From Catalinimonas alkaloidigena (GTDB lineage: Bacteria > Bacteroidota > Bacteroidia > Cytophagales > Flexibacteraceae): a stretch of DNA of 64,000 nucleotides. Below the pieces are notes generated by a model. The model saw only the letters and a program-made list of their open reading frames with translations. It did no database searches and was not told the origin of the DNA. Shown here in pieces: positions 38,645-47,946 of this stretch. The DNA lies in NCBI RefSeq assembly GCF_900100765.1, contig NZ_FNFO01000018.1, positions 1 through 64,000 of the forward strand, given 5' to 3'. Within the stretch, counting starts at the first letter, position 1. Each line of letters begins with the position of its first letter. The translations under genes were made by a program, and so were the position numbers.

Positions 38645-40045
38645 TTATTTCACAACTTACGTCTCTGAGAGGATGGCAAAAATACAGATGGGCCAAAATA
38701 CCATAGTGGTAAAAAAGAGTAGAGATGACTTAATTTCCTAGCATAAGGACAGGAGGTTTCGTTTCTGTTTGCCCAGTAACTAGCTAGCCTTTAGCAAACG
38801 CTTGACAAGCGGCTCCTTTACAGGTGGGGATATCCCACAAAGCGTGGCGACTAGCTGAGAGAGCTACAAGCCAGGGCCGTCCTTTCGGGCCGTGATTCAA
38901 TTCCTTTATCTCCCTAGTAATTATGGAAAAATCACACGGTGTCCATAGCTTGACGACCTGGACATTTTCTGTGTGTAAGGATGAAACTACTCAGAGATAT
39001 ATGTGTATTGGGGAATTAGCATAAATACCTGTACGGCAATGGGGATTTTCTCTAGGTGATTTCTCTCGCGAAGGGCACATCTCTTTCTAAGGAAATACCG
39101 CTGTTTGGCACGAGGCTGAAGATTTTCCATCTTGGTTAGTAGCCGCTAAGCGAGTGTCTACTTTCCATTCTCCTCGTTTCAGGAACGAAACCTGTATGAA
39201 ATGCAAAATGTACATATTTACACCTGCGTCTTTTCCCAAAAGGTAAATTAGCTCCCTTAGTCTAGCTCCCGAAAATGCATTTCAATACAAGGCGATAGAT
39301 ATTCCAGATAGGTGGGTGGTTAGAAACGTAATCGTAAACTGCGAAATTCTCTCTCTGCGCAGAATGATCCAGATAGTGATTACCCAACTCCAAAGTGCTA
39401 TTTGTGCACTTCCACAGTCTCAAACCCGCATAAAGCTACAGTTCGTTACTCGTCTGTATAGCGATATTAATTGGGCTAATTCTGATGAGCCGTTCTTGAT
39501 ACAGAATTAATAGGACAACTTGACCATAATACAGCAAATGAATTTGTGTGTTGGTCGTCCGCTATCTAGTCATTTTGCCTTTAAGGTAAAGACAGAAACA
39601 ACTCACTGGGCATAAGTAGGGCAATACTGTAAAAGCTCACCACCAATGGCACAAATGCACTTTTACCAGATCGCTTGCTGTTTGTCATTCTATTTATAAT
39701 TCGGAGGCAGGGCGTGCGCCGATCCGTGTAATAGAAGATGGCATATCAATAATAGAAAAACAATGATATCATACTGGCTTAAGCCCACTTTGGCACTAAT
39801 GTACCGATGCGATTTTCCCATAGTTGTAGTGCATCATGCAACCATTTAAACGAAAGAGGTGGTCAAATGCAGAAAATTCATAATTCCAAACCATTTCACA
39901 GTTCGCTTGATTAATACACTGCACCGTGAAACCATGAAAACTTTCATTTAAACGCACTTTTTTATAACCCATCAGCAACCCGCAAAGCTAAAGCTTGTCT
40001 TTGTTTACAGGTTCACTTGCTGCTTGGACACATGTGCAAATATCC

Positions 40046-40065
40046 GGTAATGACCTCCACCGATC
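40046..40065 (-). repeat. Isolated inverted iteron
   Basis: GGTAATGACCTCCACCGATC is the reverse complement of the iteron core GGTGGAGGTCATTACC preceded by GATC. It lies 280 bp upstream of the direct iterons in opposite orientation. Such inverted copies can bind Rep and act in handcuffing or rep autoregulation. Confidence 0.7.
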
Positions 40066-40107
40066 TTAGATCATTTTGTGGGAACGAGTGCAAAATTGCA
40101 AACTTTA

Positions 40108-40135
40108 CCCTTTAACTAATCAATTAGTTAAAGGG
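40108..40135. repeat. Inverted repeat upstream of the iterons
   Basis: Arms CCCTTTAACTAAT and ATTAGTTAAAGGG (13 bp each) are separated by CA. It lies in the origin region between the inverted iteron and the direct iterons. It is a possible protein-binding site or terminator. Confidence 0.7.
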
Positions 40136-40242
40136 GGCATTACCATTTTTCAGCAGCATTAGAGTGTAAAAGTCCTTTGACCTGTCTTATGGACATCGTC
40201 CTTTTTGCGTTTTTCTCTTCTTTTTTAAAATCCAAGGAAATA

Positions 40243-40258
40243 GCGCACAGTTGTGCGC
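40243..40258. repeat. Short palindrome in the origin region
   Basis: GCGCACAGTTGTGCGC is a perfect 16-bp palindrome, followed by an AT-rich stretch (40262-40300) that could be the melting region of the origin. Confidence 0.55.
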
Positions 40259-40344
40259 GTCCTTTACTTCTTTATAAATTTTTAATCCTTTATACCTTTA
40301 CACTCGCCTTATGTGATTGATTTTCAGTTTATTACAATGAGTAT

Positions 40345-40480
40345 GGTGGAGGTTATTACCAGTGATCGGTGGAGGTTATTACCAGTGATCGGTGGAGGTT
40401 ATTACCAGTGATCGGTGGAGGTTATTACCAGTGATCGGTGGAGGTCATTTCTGATACGGTGGAGGTCATTACCAACAACA
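40345..40480 (+). repeat. Iteron array of a plasmid origin
   Basis: The 23-bp unit containing GGTGGAGGTTATTACC plus AGTGATC is repeated exactly four times at 40345, 40368, 40391 and 40414. Shorter or diverged units follow at 40437 and 40458 (GGTGGAGGTCATT). Direct iterons next to a Rep_3 initiator gene are the hallmark of theta-replicating plasmids. One inverted copy lies at 40046-40065. Confidence 0.92.
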
Positions 40481-40486
40481 GGATAT

Positions 40487-40516
40487 AGGTAGAAAAATAT
40501 TTTCACTTTTCTACCT
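40487..40516. promoter_or_regulatory. Inverted repeat just upstream of rep
   Basis: Arms AGGTAGAAAA and TTTTCTACCT are separated by 10 nt, directly between the iterons and the rep start. It is a good candidate for the site where Rep dimers repress their own promoter, as in many iteron plasmids. Confidence 0.55.
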
Positions 40517-40534
40517 ATTTTCCTATGTTTGGGT

Positions 40535-41617
40535 ATGGCGAGTTCGGAAAAAAAGAAGAGAGACTATGTCTGGCAATCCAACGAGTTGGTAAATGCACGA
40601 TTTACATTCCAACGTCTTGAACAGCGGATTTTTTTACAGACTATCGCATCAATCCGACGTGATGACAATGAGTTCCGAGATGTAGATATTGACATTCGCG
40701 ATATGCTAGGGTATGAACTCGGTGGGACAGCATATCAGATGATCCGTGATACCTGTAGTTCTCTTTTGGGAAAGAAGATTGAGATGGAAGATGATGTTGA
40801 ATTACGCCAAAGCACTCGTCGACGCTACCGAGGATATGTGTTGTTTACCACGGTACAGTATGTAGAGGGGACAAATACTATCAAAGCGCGGTTATCTCCG
40901 GAAATCATGCCGTTTCTCTTACAGCTGAAATCAAAATTCACTAAAGCGGAGCTGGACGAGCTGATGGAGCTAGATAGCCATTATTCGTATCGCATTTACT
41001 GGCTGCTAAAGCAGTTTGCGTCATTTCGAGCCACACGTGATATCCAGATCGATGAGCTCAAGTCTATGTTTCGTCTTGAAGGAAAGTATGATCGCTACGT
41101 AGATTTTCGTAAAAACGTAATTGATCAGGCACAGGCCGAGTTGGCCGACACTGAAATGGCTTTTGATTACGAAACTATCACGCATAAGCGTCGGGCTGTA
41201 GCAATTCGATTCAAACTACTTAAACATAAATCAGATCAACTTGACTTGTTTGCTGTTCAAGGACCACCTCCTCAGCTTAATCACGAAAAGGAGGTGCTCT
41301 GGTCTCCCGAAAACCCAATTTGGGATCCAAGCTACGATTCGAAGTTTGCACCAGATGAGCGCTTTGTCGCCATTGACCTATACAGAGCTTCCAGGATGTT
41401 GGTAACCAACGGTGTAGATCCCCAAGGGTGTGAACGATGGTATCAAGCAATGATACTACACAAACTCACTCCTAAATATGTGATCAGTATCTGTAAACAG
41501 GCTCAGGAAGCCGTGCCTCAAAGGAGTGGGAAACTGACTATGGCTACGTTGCGCAAGCGGGGAGGCTGGATTCATAAACAATTTTCAGATTTTCTACTAT
41601 TGGGTGATCCTAAGTAG
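40535..41617 (+). CDS. Replication initiator protein (Rep_3 superfamily)
   Basis: A 360-residue protein from ATG 40535; a TTG two codons earlier is possible. The front half matches the Rep_3 winged-helix domain (YVWQSNELVNARFTFQRLEQ, IRRDDNEFRDVDIDI), with the second winged helix around SHYSYRIYWLLKQFASF and VDFRKNVIDQAQAELADTEM. Such proteins bind iterons as monomers to open the origin and, as dimers, repress their gene. The iterons end about 55 bp upstream, confirming the pairing. The C-terminal ~100 residues (DERFVAIDLYRASRMLVTNG to the end) are less conserved. A hairpin at 41628-41655 follows. Confidence 0.93.
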   Translation: MASSEKKKRDYVWQSNELVNARFTFQRLEQRIFLQTIASIRRDDNEFRDVDIDIRDMLGYELGGTAYQMIRDTCSSLLGKKIEMEDDVELRQSTRRRYRGYVLFTTVQYVEGTNTIKARLSPEIMPFLLQLKSKFTKAELDELMELDSHYSYRIYWLLKQFASFRATRDIQIDELKSMFRLEGKYDRYVDFRKNVIDQAQAELADTEMAFDYETITHKRRAVAIRFKLLKHKSDQLDLFAVQGPPPQLNHEKEVLWSPENPIWDPSYDSKFAPDERFVAIDLYRASRMLVTNGVDPQGCERWYQAMILHKLTPKYVISICKQAQEAVPQRSGKLTMATLRKRGGWIHKQFSDFLLLGDPK

Positions 41618-41627
41618 TACTAGTCCC

Positions 41628-41655
41628 CCTCTACTTACGACTGTAAGTAGAAGGG
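41628..41655 (+). terminator. Terminator hairpin after rep
   Basis: Arms CCCTCTACTTAC and GTAAGTAGAAGGG with a short loop lie 10 bp after the rep stop codon and are followed by CTTGT. Confidence 0.65.
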
Positions 41656-41717
41656 CTTGTGTAGAAAACTAGGCTTGTGTTCTTGTGAATTGAAAGAGCC
41701 TAGGGATTCTTAACTGA

Positions 41718-41764
41718 CGTACATTCTTTATTTTCTTGACTTTAAAGAAAATAAAGAATGTACG
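41718..41764. repeat. 20-bp-arm inverted repeat between rep and parA
   Basis: Arms CGTACATTCTTTATTTTCTT and the exact complement are separated by 7 nt. AT-rich and without a T-run. It could be a terminator, a stability element or a Par/Rep binding site. Confidence 0.8.
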
Positions 41765-41975
41765 CAAGGAGTCTTTGAACTAAGCGTTGTAAGACTAGAA
41801 CAATGCTGTATTACGCTTTGGATAACTAAATAGGGTGTGGTTCTGATTAGTCATTTCCATGCGCATAGGGCTAATCTGACAAGTCGGTCGTAATTATCAA
41901 TACAAGGAAGTTTGCGTACGATTGACTTATCGGCAAACTTCCCTCCTCTTGCTTACATGATGTGAGCCCTGTATG

Positions 41976-42025
41976 TACATCTTGATATTCATCATTTTCA
42001 AGAAAGTGATGAATATCAAGATGTA
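41976..42025. repeat. 19-bp-arm inverted repeat upstream of parA
   Basis: Arms TACATCTTGATATTCATCA and the exact complement are separated by 12 nt. It is the second long perfect inverted repeat between rep and parA, about 220 bp before the parA start. A candidate partition site or operator. Confidence 0.8.
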
Positions 42026-42245
42026 GAAGAAAGTAAGGAGATTATTCTATGTCAATATGAGCTCTTTACTCTACATGAGTGTTTGAATTCAGTTTACTGA
42101 ATTTCTTTATGTTCTTGAAAAAGAAGAATTTCTTGATTATGAAGCTAATGAAGAAAGTGATGAAATGGTTGATATTAAAGAAAATGAAGGTAATATTGTT
42201 TCGAACAGAGACAGTATCAATCTGAAAAACGTTGAAAAAGTGGCT

Positions 42246-43019
42246 ATGCGTAAAAATCAAGTTATCGCTATTTCAAATAATAAGGGAGGGGTAGGGAAGA
42301 CCACCACAGCGCTTAACATTGGTGGTGGATTCGCGCATTTGGGATTAAAAGTGCTTTTGATCGATCTAGACGGCCAGGCAAATTTGTCATCTTCATTAGG
42401 GGTTCCCCCTGATCTGCATCCTCATGTAGGCCATGTTATGCTAGAAGAAGCACGAATTCAAGATGTGATACAGACCAGAGGTAGTGTCGATATTTTGCCA
42501 TCAGCTTTTGAATTAGTCAATCAGGTAGACCGGATAAAGAATGAAGTAGGAGCTAATCTTTTGCTGGATAATGCGTTGAAACCCATGCGAAAACGTTACG
42601 ATCGAATTCTGATCGACTGTCCGCCTTCACTAGATATCTTGACACTGAACGCATTGACCGCTGCTGACGCCTATATTGTACCAATGATGGCAGAGTTTTA
42701 TAGTCATTTGGCACTTGATAAAATGATTCGTTCAGTAGATAAGTTAAGAAGTCGAGGAGCAAATCCAGACTTGCAACTAGCGGGGGTCCTTTTCACGCGG
42801 CATAGTAAGGCAGGACGTACCTTGATTGGACGTCAGATTGTGGAAAGCACACGACAGGCAATTAAAGACCATGTTTTTCAAAATGTCATCCGTGACAATG
42901 TGGCGCTGGTGGAATGTGTTTCCGCACATCAAACCATTTTCGAATACGATGGCGAAAGTGCAGGGGCAAAGGACTATATGAAAATCTGTAAAGAAATTCT
43001 TGAAAATGAAGAAAGTTAA
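42246..43019 (+). CDS. parA: ParA-type partition ATPase
   Basis: A 257-residue ParA/Soj-type ATPase from ATG 42246 (MRKNQVIAISNNKGGVGKTT). It has the deviant Walker A KGGVGKTT at about residues 14-21, Walker A' LLIDLDGQANLS and Walker B RILIDCPPSLDILTLNAL. It lacks an N-terminal helix-turn-helix, as in type Ib or chromosome-like ParA proteins. It positions plasmid copies by nucleoid-bound gradient formation with a partner. Its end overlaps by 14 bp the start of a small basic/acidic protein that is probably that partner. It follows rep in the same direction. Confidence 0.93.
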   Translation: MRKNQVIAISNNKGGVGKTTTALNIGGGFAHLGLKVLLIDLDGQANLSSSLGVPPDLHPHVGHVMLEEARIQDVIQTRGSVDILPSAFELVNQVDRIKNEVGANLLLDNALKPMRKRYDRILIDCPPSLDILTLNALTAADAYIVPMMAEFYSHLALDKMIRSVDKLRSRGANPDLQLAGVLFTRHSKAGRTLIGRQIVESTRQAIKDHVFQNVIRDNVALVECVSAHQTIFEYDGESAGAKDYMKICKEILENEES

Positions 43020-43278
43020 GAAAGCATTCGCACTTAATGAGCTCTATACGCCTGACAAACAAACCGATAAGGCTGATGAAGAGAAGCAAAAAGAAAGCCC
43101 CGTGGTATCTGCACGGGCGGCGGCATCATCAGAAAGGGTGAAAGTGAACTTATTTCTACATGCCCGCTACAAACAACTAATTAAAATAGGAAAGCGAGAG
43201 GAGAAATTTGACAGTCAGGCGGAGTTTGTCGAGCATATTTTTGAACAGTATTTTCGAGGGAAGGAATACAACCAGTGA
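43006..43278 (+). CDS. Small partition partner protein (probable centromere-binding)
   Basis: A 90-residue protein from ATG 43006, overlapping the parA stop, so the genes are coupled. The N-terminal half is charged and likely disordered; the C-terminal half (KVNLFLHARYKQLIKIGKRE, then FDSQAEFVEHIFEQYF) is compatible with a ribbon-helix-helix fold. Small proteins in this position usually bind the centromere and stimulate ParA through their N-terminus. No ParB-type HTH or nuclease domain is present. Identification rests on position and size more than on sequence. Confidence 0.72.
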   Translation: MKKVKKAFALNELYTPDKQTDKADEEKQKESPVVSARAAASSERVKVNLFLHARYKQLIKIGKREEKFDSQAEFVEHIFEQYFRGKEYNQ

Positions 43279-43659
43279 GTTTTTTCTACAAAGTCGGTTA
43301 CATCTCGCTGTACACAAATGCAGCATGTTCAATAACTTCCTGACTGTTAAGTAGAAACGGAAGAAGCCAAAGGCTGGATTAATCTCCTCGTAAACTTCCG
43401 GCTTAGCATCCAAAGGGAAGAAGTCATAAAAGAAGCGGTTGTTGCCTCAATGCGTAGCCGACACACGATGGCCGCACCGTCTGCCCGGTTTTCTCGTCTA
43501 GGGACGGGGCGTACGCGTCGCGGTTGAAGCGTACGCCCCGCTCTCCTTTCTACAGAGGCGGCCTACCGACTGCCTGCACCTACGACTCGCTTCGCTGCAA
43601 AACGCTGGGATCTTTGTCAAAAACTAAGGATCTTCCGCACACACCATTTCTGCTTCCCG
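43279..43659. other. Junction stretch with inverted repeat
   Basis: No gene. It marks the change from AT-rich plasmid core to GC-rich accessory DNA. Arms CGGGGCGTACGC and GCGTACGCCCCG (43505-43516 and 43529-43540) form a strong hairpin 120 bp before the permease gene. Confidence 0.5.
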
Positions 43660-46098
43660 ATGCTCCGCCATTCCCTGAAAGTCGCCTTTCGCACCCTGTG
43701 CAAACACCCGTCGTTCTCGCTCATCCTTCTGGTGGGCCTGACGCTGGGGCTGACCTTCGCACTGGTGATTGGCATGGTAGTCCGCTACGAGCGGAGCTTT
43801 GACCGGTTTCACACGCATGCCGATCGGATCTATCGGGTCGTACGGGTAGCGTCTGACGCCACCGCGTTCCATCCAGGCGTTCCGTTTTCTATGCCCGCTA
43901 CCCTGTCCCGGGAAGTACCGGCGCTGGAAGCGGTCACGGCGATTGATGGCGTGAGCGAAGCACAAGTCGGGGTGTACGGTCCGGCGGGCACCATTACTCA
44001 GCGGTTTCAGGAAATGGGCTGCGCCTACGTCGATACGGCCTTTTTTCACCTGTTTGATTTTGCGGGAACCGGCATGTACTGGCTTGCCGGGGATTCAGCT
44101 ACCGCGCTGCAGGAGCCCTACACGGTCGTCCTGACGCAGACGATGGCGGCCAAGTATTTTTCCGAGCGGGACGCCCTGGGCCAATCGCTGCACTTGGTCA
44201 TCTACGGTCGTACCTTCGACGCGACGGTTACGGGTATCGTGACGGATTTTCCGGCCCACACCGACCTACCCTTCACGCTCCTGGTTTCACACGCTACCTT
44301 GGATAACTTTGTGCAAGAATACAAAACAAACTGGGTAGCGGTTGACGACGAATACACCTGTTTCGTGCGTCTGCGGGAAGGCACTATGCCTGCGATGGCC
44401 GAGGCACAGATCCAGGCCGCACATACGGCCCATGTCCCCGCCGAGTTGGCCCAGCGTCGCACGTACCGACTGCAGCCGCTGGCGGAACTGCATACCGACC
44501 GGCGCTTCGGCAACTACCACCACCGCACCATTTCGCCCGAGATGCTGGGGACGCTCACCCTCGTCGGCGGATTCATTTTGCTGATGGCTTGCATCAACTT
44601 CATCAACCTCTCCACCGCGCGGGCGCTTACCCGCGCCCGTGAAGTCGGGTTGCGTAAAGTGCTGGGCAGCGCCCAGCTGCAGTTGGTGGAGCAGCTTCTG
44701 GGGGAAACCTTTCTGCTGGTGCTCCCGGCCGCCCTGCTGGCGATTCTGTCCAGCGCGTTCTTTCTTCAGCAAGCAGGCGACCTGACGCATGTCGAAGACA
44801 CACGCTCGCTGTTCCTGGAACCGGCAACCTGGATGGTTTTGGTCGGACTGGTCGTGGGTGTCACCCTGCTGGCTGGTTTTTATCCGGCGCTGGTGCTGTC
44901 GGGATTCTCGCCTCTGCGGGCATTGAAAAAACAGCGGGTTGCAACCCACCCTGAAGAAATTACCCTGCGCCGCAGCCTGGTGGTGCTTCAGTTTTTTCTG
45001 GCATTGGTATTGGTCATGGGCACAGGGGCCGTCGTTCAACAGCGGCACTACCTGCGAGACTACGACCTGGGATTCGACCAGGAGTCAGTTTTATTGATTC
45101 CTCTCCCCACCAGTACACCCGAGACGCTAACCACCTTGCGCAACCAATGGGAAGCACTAGCGTCGGTGGAAGCGGTCAGCTTTTCGCTGAGTTCGCCTGC
45201 CGGGGTGGGAGGCATCGGAAACTGGGAAGACATGCGTCGCCCGGAAGCCGAGCCAGAAGAACCCCTCGTCTTTCAGATCAACTACGTCGACGACCAGTAT
45301 CTTTCGCTTTACCAGATTCCGTTACGGGCCGGTCGCAACTTGCTCCCGACCGATTCTAGCGATAAGCTCCTGGTCAGCGAGTCGCTGGCTCAATCACTGG
45401 GCTTCCGCTCACTGACCGAGGCGGTAGGGCAGACCGTGCTGCATGGCGTAGGTCCGCAGCGCGCGACGATCATCGGCGTGATGCAGAATTACCAGAGTGC
45501 CTCTCTGCACGAGGAAGCGCCTTTGTTGGCCCTGGCCCCGGATCCCCGCTTTCACACCGCCAGCCTGAAGCTCGCCCCGGGCAGTCGTTATGAGACGATC
45601 CAGGAGACGGTTGCGCAGGTCAAATCGACCTGGACAGAGGCCTTTCCCGAAGCTGTGTTCGATTTTTCGTTTCTTGATGAAACCATCGAAGCTTACTACC
45701 AGGAAGAAACCCGCTTGTCGATCCTATTCAACCTGTTCACGGGCGTAGCCTTGTTCATCGCCTGCCTAGGACTGTTAGGGCTGGCCTCCTACACGGCGCT
45801 GCAACGCACCAAGGAAATCGGCATTCGCAAGGTGTTGGGCGCTTCCGTTACGGGCATCCTAATAATGCTGTCCAGAGATTATCTGCGCCTGCTGCTCATC
45901 GCCTTCGTGATGGCGGTGCCCGTCGCCAACTATTGTATCACCGAGTGGCTGCAGGGCTATCCTTACCAGGTTCCGCGCAGCGGGTGGCTGTTCGCCCTGC
46001 CGGGCTTCGGCGTATTGCTGGTGGCACTGCTGACCGTCAGTGCTCAATCGATGCGGGCCGCGTACCTGAATCCAGTCGAAACCCTGCGACAAGAATGA
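43660..46098 (+). CDS. MacB/FtsX-type ABC transporter permease
   Basis: An 812-residue long permease starting MLRHSLKVAFRTLCKHPSFS. It has the duplicated MacB-periplasmic/FtsX layout seen in the gene at 20599-23013, to which it is a distant paralogue. Typical FtsX pieces are INFINLSTARALTRAREVGL (about 305) and LQRTKEIGIRKVLGASVTGI (about 710), and it ends YLNPVETLRQE. No ATPase gene is adjacent, so it must borrow one. A 22-bp-arm hairpin lies 32 bp after its stop, shared with the convergent sulfatase gene. Confidence 0.93.
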   Translation: MLRHSLKVAFRTLCKHPSFSLILLVGLTLGLTFALVIGMVVRYERSFDRFHTHADRIYRVVRVASDATAFHPGVPFSMPATLSREVPALEAVTAIDGVSEAQVGVYGPAGTITQRFQEMGCAYVDTAFFHLFDFAGTGMYWLAGDSATALQEPYTVVLTQTMAAKYFSERDALGQSLHLVIYGRTFDATVTGIVTDFPAHTDLPFTLLVSHATLDNFVQEYKTNWVAVDDEYTCFVRLREGTMPAMAEAQIQAAHTAHVPAELAQRRTYRLQPLAELHTDRRFGNYHHRTISPEMLGTLTLVGGFILLMACINFINLSTARALTRAREVGLRKVLGSAQLQLVEQLLGETFLLVLPAALLAILSSAFFLQQAGDLTHVEDTRSLFLEPATWMVLVGLVVGVTLLAGFYPALVLSGFSPLRALKKQRVATHPEEITLRRSLVVLQFFLALVLVMGTGAVVQQRHYLRDYDLGFDQESVLLIPLPTSTPETLTTLRNQWEALASVEAVSFSLSSPAGVGGIGNWEDMRRPEAEPEEPLVFQINYVDDQYLSLYQIPLRAGRNLLPTDSSDKLLVSESLAQSLGFRSLTEAVGQTVLHGVGPQRATIIGVMQNYQSASLHEEAPLLALAPDPRFHTASLKLAPGSRYETIQETVAQVKSTWTEAFPEAVFDFSFLDETIEAYYQEETRLSILFNLFTGVALFIACLGLLGLASYTALQRTKEIGIRKVLGASVTGILIMLSRDYLRLLLIAFVMAVPVANYCITEWLQGYPYQVPRSGWLFALPGFGVLLVALLTVSAQSMRAAYLNPVETLRQE

Positions 46099-46130
46099 GC
46101 AACGCAAGAGGGCATGGCGTCTGGTGCAGG

Positions 46131-46179
46131 GCGCTTGACTTGACGCAAGGGGCAAACCCCCTTGCGTCAAGTCAAGCGC
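46131..46179. terminator. Bidirectional hairpin between convergent genes
   Basis: Exactly complementary 22-bp arms (from GCGCTTGACTTGACGCAAGG) are separated by 5 nt. The element lies between the permease (plus) and sulfatase (minus) genes, the expected place for a shared terminator. There is no T-run, but stem stability is very high. Confidence 0.8.
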
Positions 46180-46242
46180 TATCAACCATAAACGCTCAAG
46201 AGTCGCACCTGGCCGTGTATTTCACATTGAAAATATCCATCA

Positions 46243-47913
46243 TCATGGGGTTGAATCGTTTGCTTCCGATTGCGTTCCGAATATTTTCATCAATTCTGCC
46301 CTGGGAAATTTCCAGTATTCGACGTAGGGATTTTTTTTCACTTTCTCGTTGTACTCGTCTATGAAATGCTGATTAAGTGCATCCGTGTCCCCGTATTGTT
46401 TTCGCAGGGCTTCCAATTCTTGATGCAATTGGGCCTGCACCTCCGCATAGGCCGGATCGCCGTACACATTGTTGATTTCCTGCGGGTCCTTTGTTAGGTC
46501 GTAAAGTTCCCAAGTATTCATCTCGAAATAGAAATGGATCAGTTTATACTGGTCGGTGGTGATGCCGTAATGTCGTTGCACCACATGCTCTGAGGGATGC
46601 TCGTAATAATGGTAATAGTGGGCTTTCCTCCAGTCCTCAGGGGTTTCTCCCTTCAGAATTGGCACAAGACTTTTCCCCTGCATCTCGGCCGGAATCTGTC
46701 CCCCGGCGATGTCAATGAACGTTTCCGCAAAATCCAGATTCGAGACCAATTCAGTATTCACGGATCCGGATTTGGTCACCCCTGGCCAACTCACCAGGAG
46801 GGGCGTTTTTAAGGACTGATCGTACATCCAGCGTTTGTCAAACCAGCCATGTTCGCCTAAATAAAATCCCTGATCCGAAGAGTACATAACAAGGGTATTT
46901 TTATCCAGTCCGGATTCTTTCAAATAGTCGAGCAAGGCGCCCACACTCTTGTCCACCGCCGCGACACAGGCCAGATAATCCCGCATGTACCGCTGGTACT
47001 TGTAACGGACCAAGTCTTTTCCCTGCGGATTGGTTTTGCGGAAGTCTTCGAGGATCGGGTCATAGACCTCTTTCCACCGGGCCTTCTGCGCTTCGGTCAG
47101 GTCTGCGGGTGCCTCTTCACTAAGCTTCAGATCGTCCTCCAGCCGCATCGCCTCGGCAATCGACATGTAATTCGCGGCGGCCGCTTCCCGATGGCCTCCG
47201 TAGTCATCGAAGAGGGTCTCCGGTTCAGGGAAGGTCACGTTTTCGTACAGCCCAAGTTCATTCGGACCAGGTTGCCATCCCCGGTGTGGGGCTTTGTGCC
47301 ACATCATCAGCATGAAAGGCTGTTCACCGTCCTTGACCGAATCCAGCCAGGCCAGCGATTTTTCGGTGATAATTTCCGTAGCATATCCTTGCTCGGTGTA
47401 TTCTCCCTCCTGGTTGATAAACACAGGGTTGTAATACTTGCCTTGTCCCGGTAAGATATCGTAGTAGTCGAAGCCGGTGGGGGTCCCGCCCAGGTGTAAC
47501 TTCCCGATGGTCGCGGTTTTATAGCCGGCTTGTTGAAGAACCTTGGCGTACGACTGTTGCGCGAAATCGAATTCGGAGCCGATGGTGTTGTCCACAAACC
47601 CATTCAAGTGGCTGTATTTTCCGGTAAGGATGGTGGCCCGGGAAGGTCCACAGATGGAGTTGGTCACCAGGCAATTGGTAAAGCGCATGCCAGCTTCCGC
47701 AATGCGGTCTATGTTAGGGGTGGGCGCCAATTCGGCCAGCCTGCCGCCATAGGCACTAATCGCCTGATAGGCATGGTCATCGCTCATGATGAAAATGATG
47801 TTCGGCCTTGTGGGGGTTTCCTGCTGATCGGCATCTTTTTTACAGGAGCTCAAAACCATTGAAAGGCCAGCGAAGAGAATCAAAAAATGGGTGAGAGTAG
47901 GGGTTGACTTCAT
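46243..47913 (-). CDS. Sulfatase (formylglycine-dependent), lipoprotein
   Basis: A 556-residue enzyme. The N-terminus is a lipoprotein signal (LSMVLSSC, cysteine 24), so it is anchored to a membrane. Type I sulfatase motifs are clear: metal-binding DD in FIMSDDHAY (45-46), and the formylglycine site CGPSR with Cys88 in NSICGPSRATILTGK, which needs a maturation enzyme encoded elsewhere. Also present are KLHLGG, and VMYSSDQGFYLGEHGWFDKR with the second metal site. The C-terminal domain contains YYHYYEHP and ELYDLTKDPQEINN. Related Bacteroidota enzymes remove sulfate from algal or host polysaccharides. No polysaccharide-utilisation genes (SusC/SusD) are adjacent, so substrate is open. Confidence 0.95.
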   Translation of the reverse strand: MKSTPTLTHFLILFAGLSMVLSSCKKDADQQETPTRPNIIFIMSDDHAYQAISAYGGRLAELAPTPNIDRIAEAGMRFTNCLVTNSICGPSRATILTGKYSHLNGFVDNTIGSEFDFAQQSYAKVLQQAGYKTATIGKLHLGGTPTGFDYYDILPGQGKYYNPVFINQEGEYTEQGYATEIITEKSLAWLDSVKDGEQPFMLMMWHKAPHRGWQPGPNELGLYENVTFPEPETLFDDYGGHREAAAANYMSIAEAMRLEDDLKLSEEAPADLTEAQKARWKEVYDPILEDFRKTNPQGKDLVRYKYQRYMRDYLACVAAVDKSVGALLDYLKESGLDKNTLVMYSSDQGFYLGEHGWFDKRWMYDQSLKTPLLVSWPGVTKSGSVNTELVSNLDFAETFIDIAGGQIPAEMQGKSLVPILKGETPEDWRKAHYYHYYEHPSEHVVQRHYGITTDQYKLIHFYFEMNTWELYDLTKDPQEINNVYGDPAYAEVQAQLHQELEALRKQYGDTDALNQHFIDEYNEKVKKNPYVEYWKFPRAELMKIFGTQSEANDSTP

Positions 47914-47946
47914 AGATTTACTTTTGGCAAAGCCAAGGTAAGAAGA

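Larger units (their letters stand above)
36911..40045. other. AT-rich stretch of about 3.1 kb without a credible gene
   Basis: Base composition drops sharply compared with the GC-rich ABC genes before it. All readings are under 100 codons, none recognised. The longest is an 89-codon minus-strand reading at 37957-38226, which I do not accept as a gene. The stretch contains two copies of a ~135-bp inverted-repeat element (36961-37094 and 38508-38644) and leads into the plasmid origin. It is probably plasmid backbone degraded by insertions. Confidence 0.55.
41656..42245. other. AT-rich rep-par intergenic stretch with inverted repeats
   Basis: No gene is accepted between rep and parA. The stretch contains two long perfect inverted repeats, listed separately, and a looser pair around 41909-41939 (GGAAGTTTGC with GCAAACTTCC). 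An in-frame extension of parA up to 42165 is possible but lacks family similarity. A centromere for the Par proteins could be among these repeats. Confidence 0.5.
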
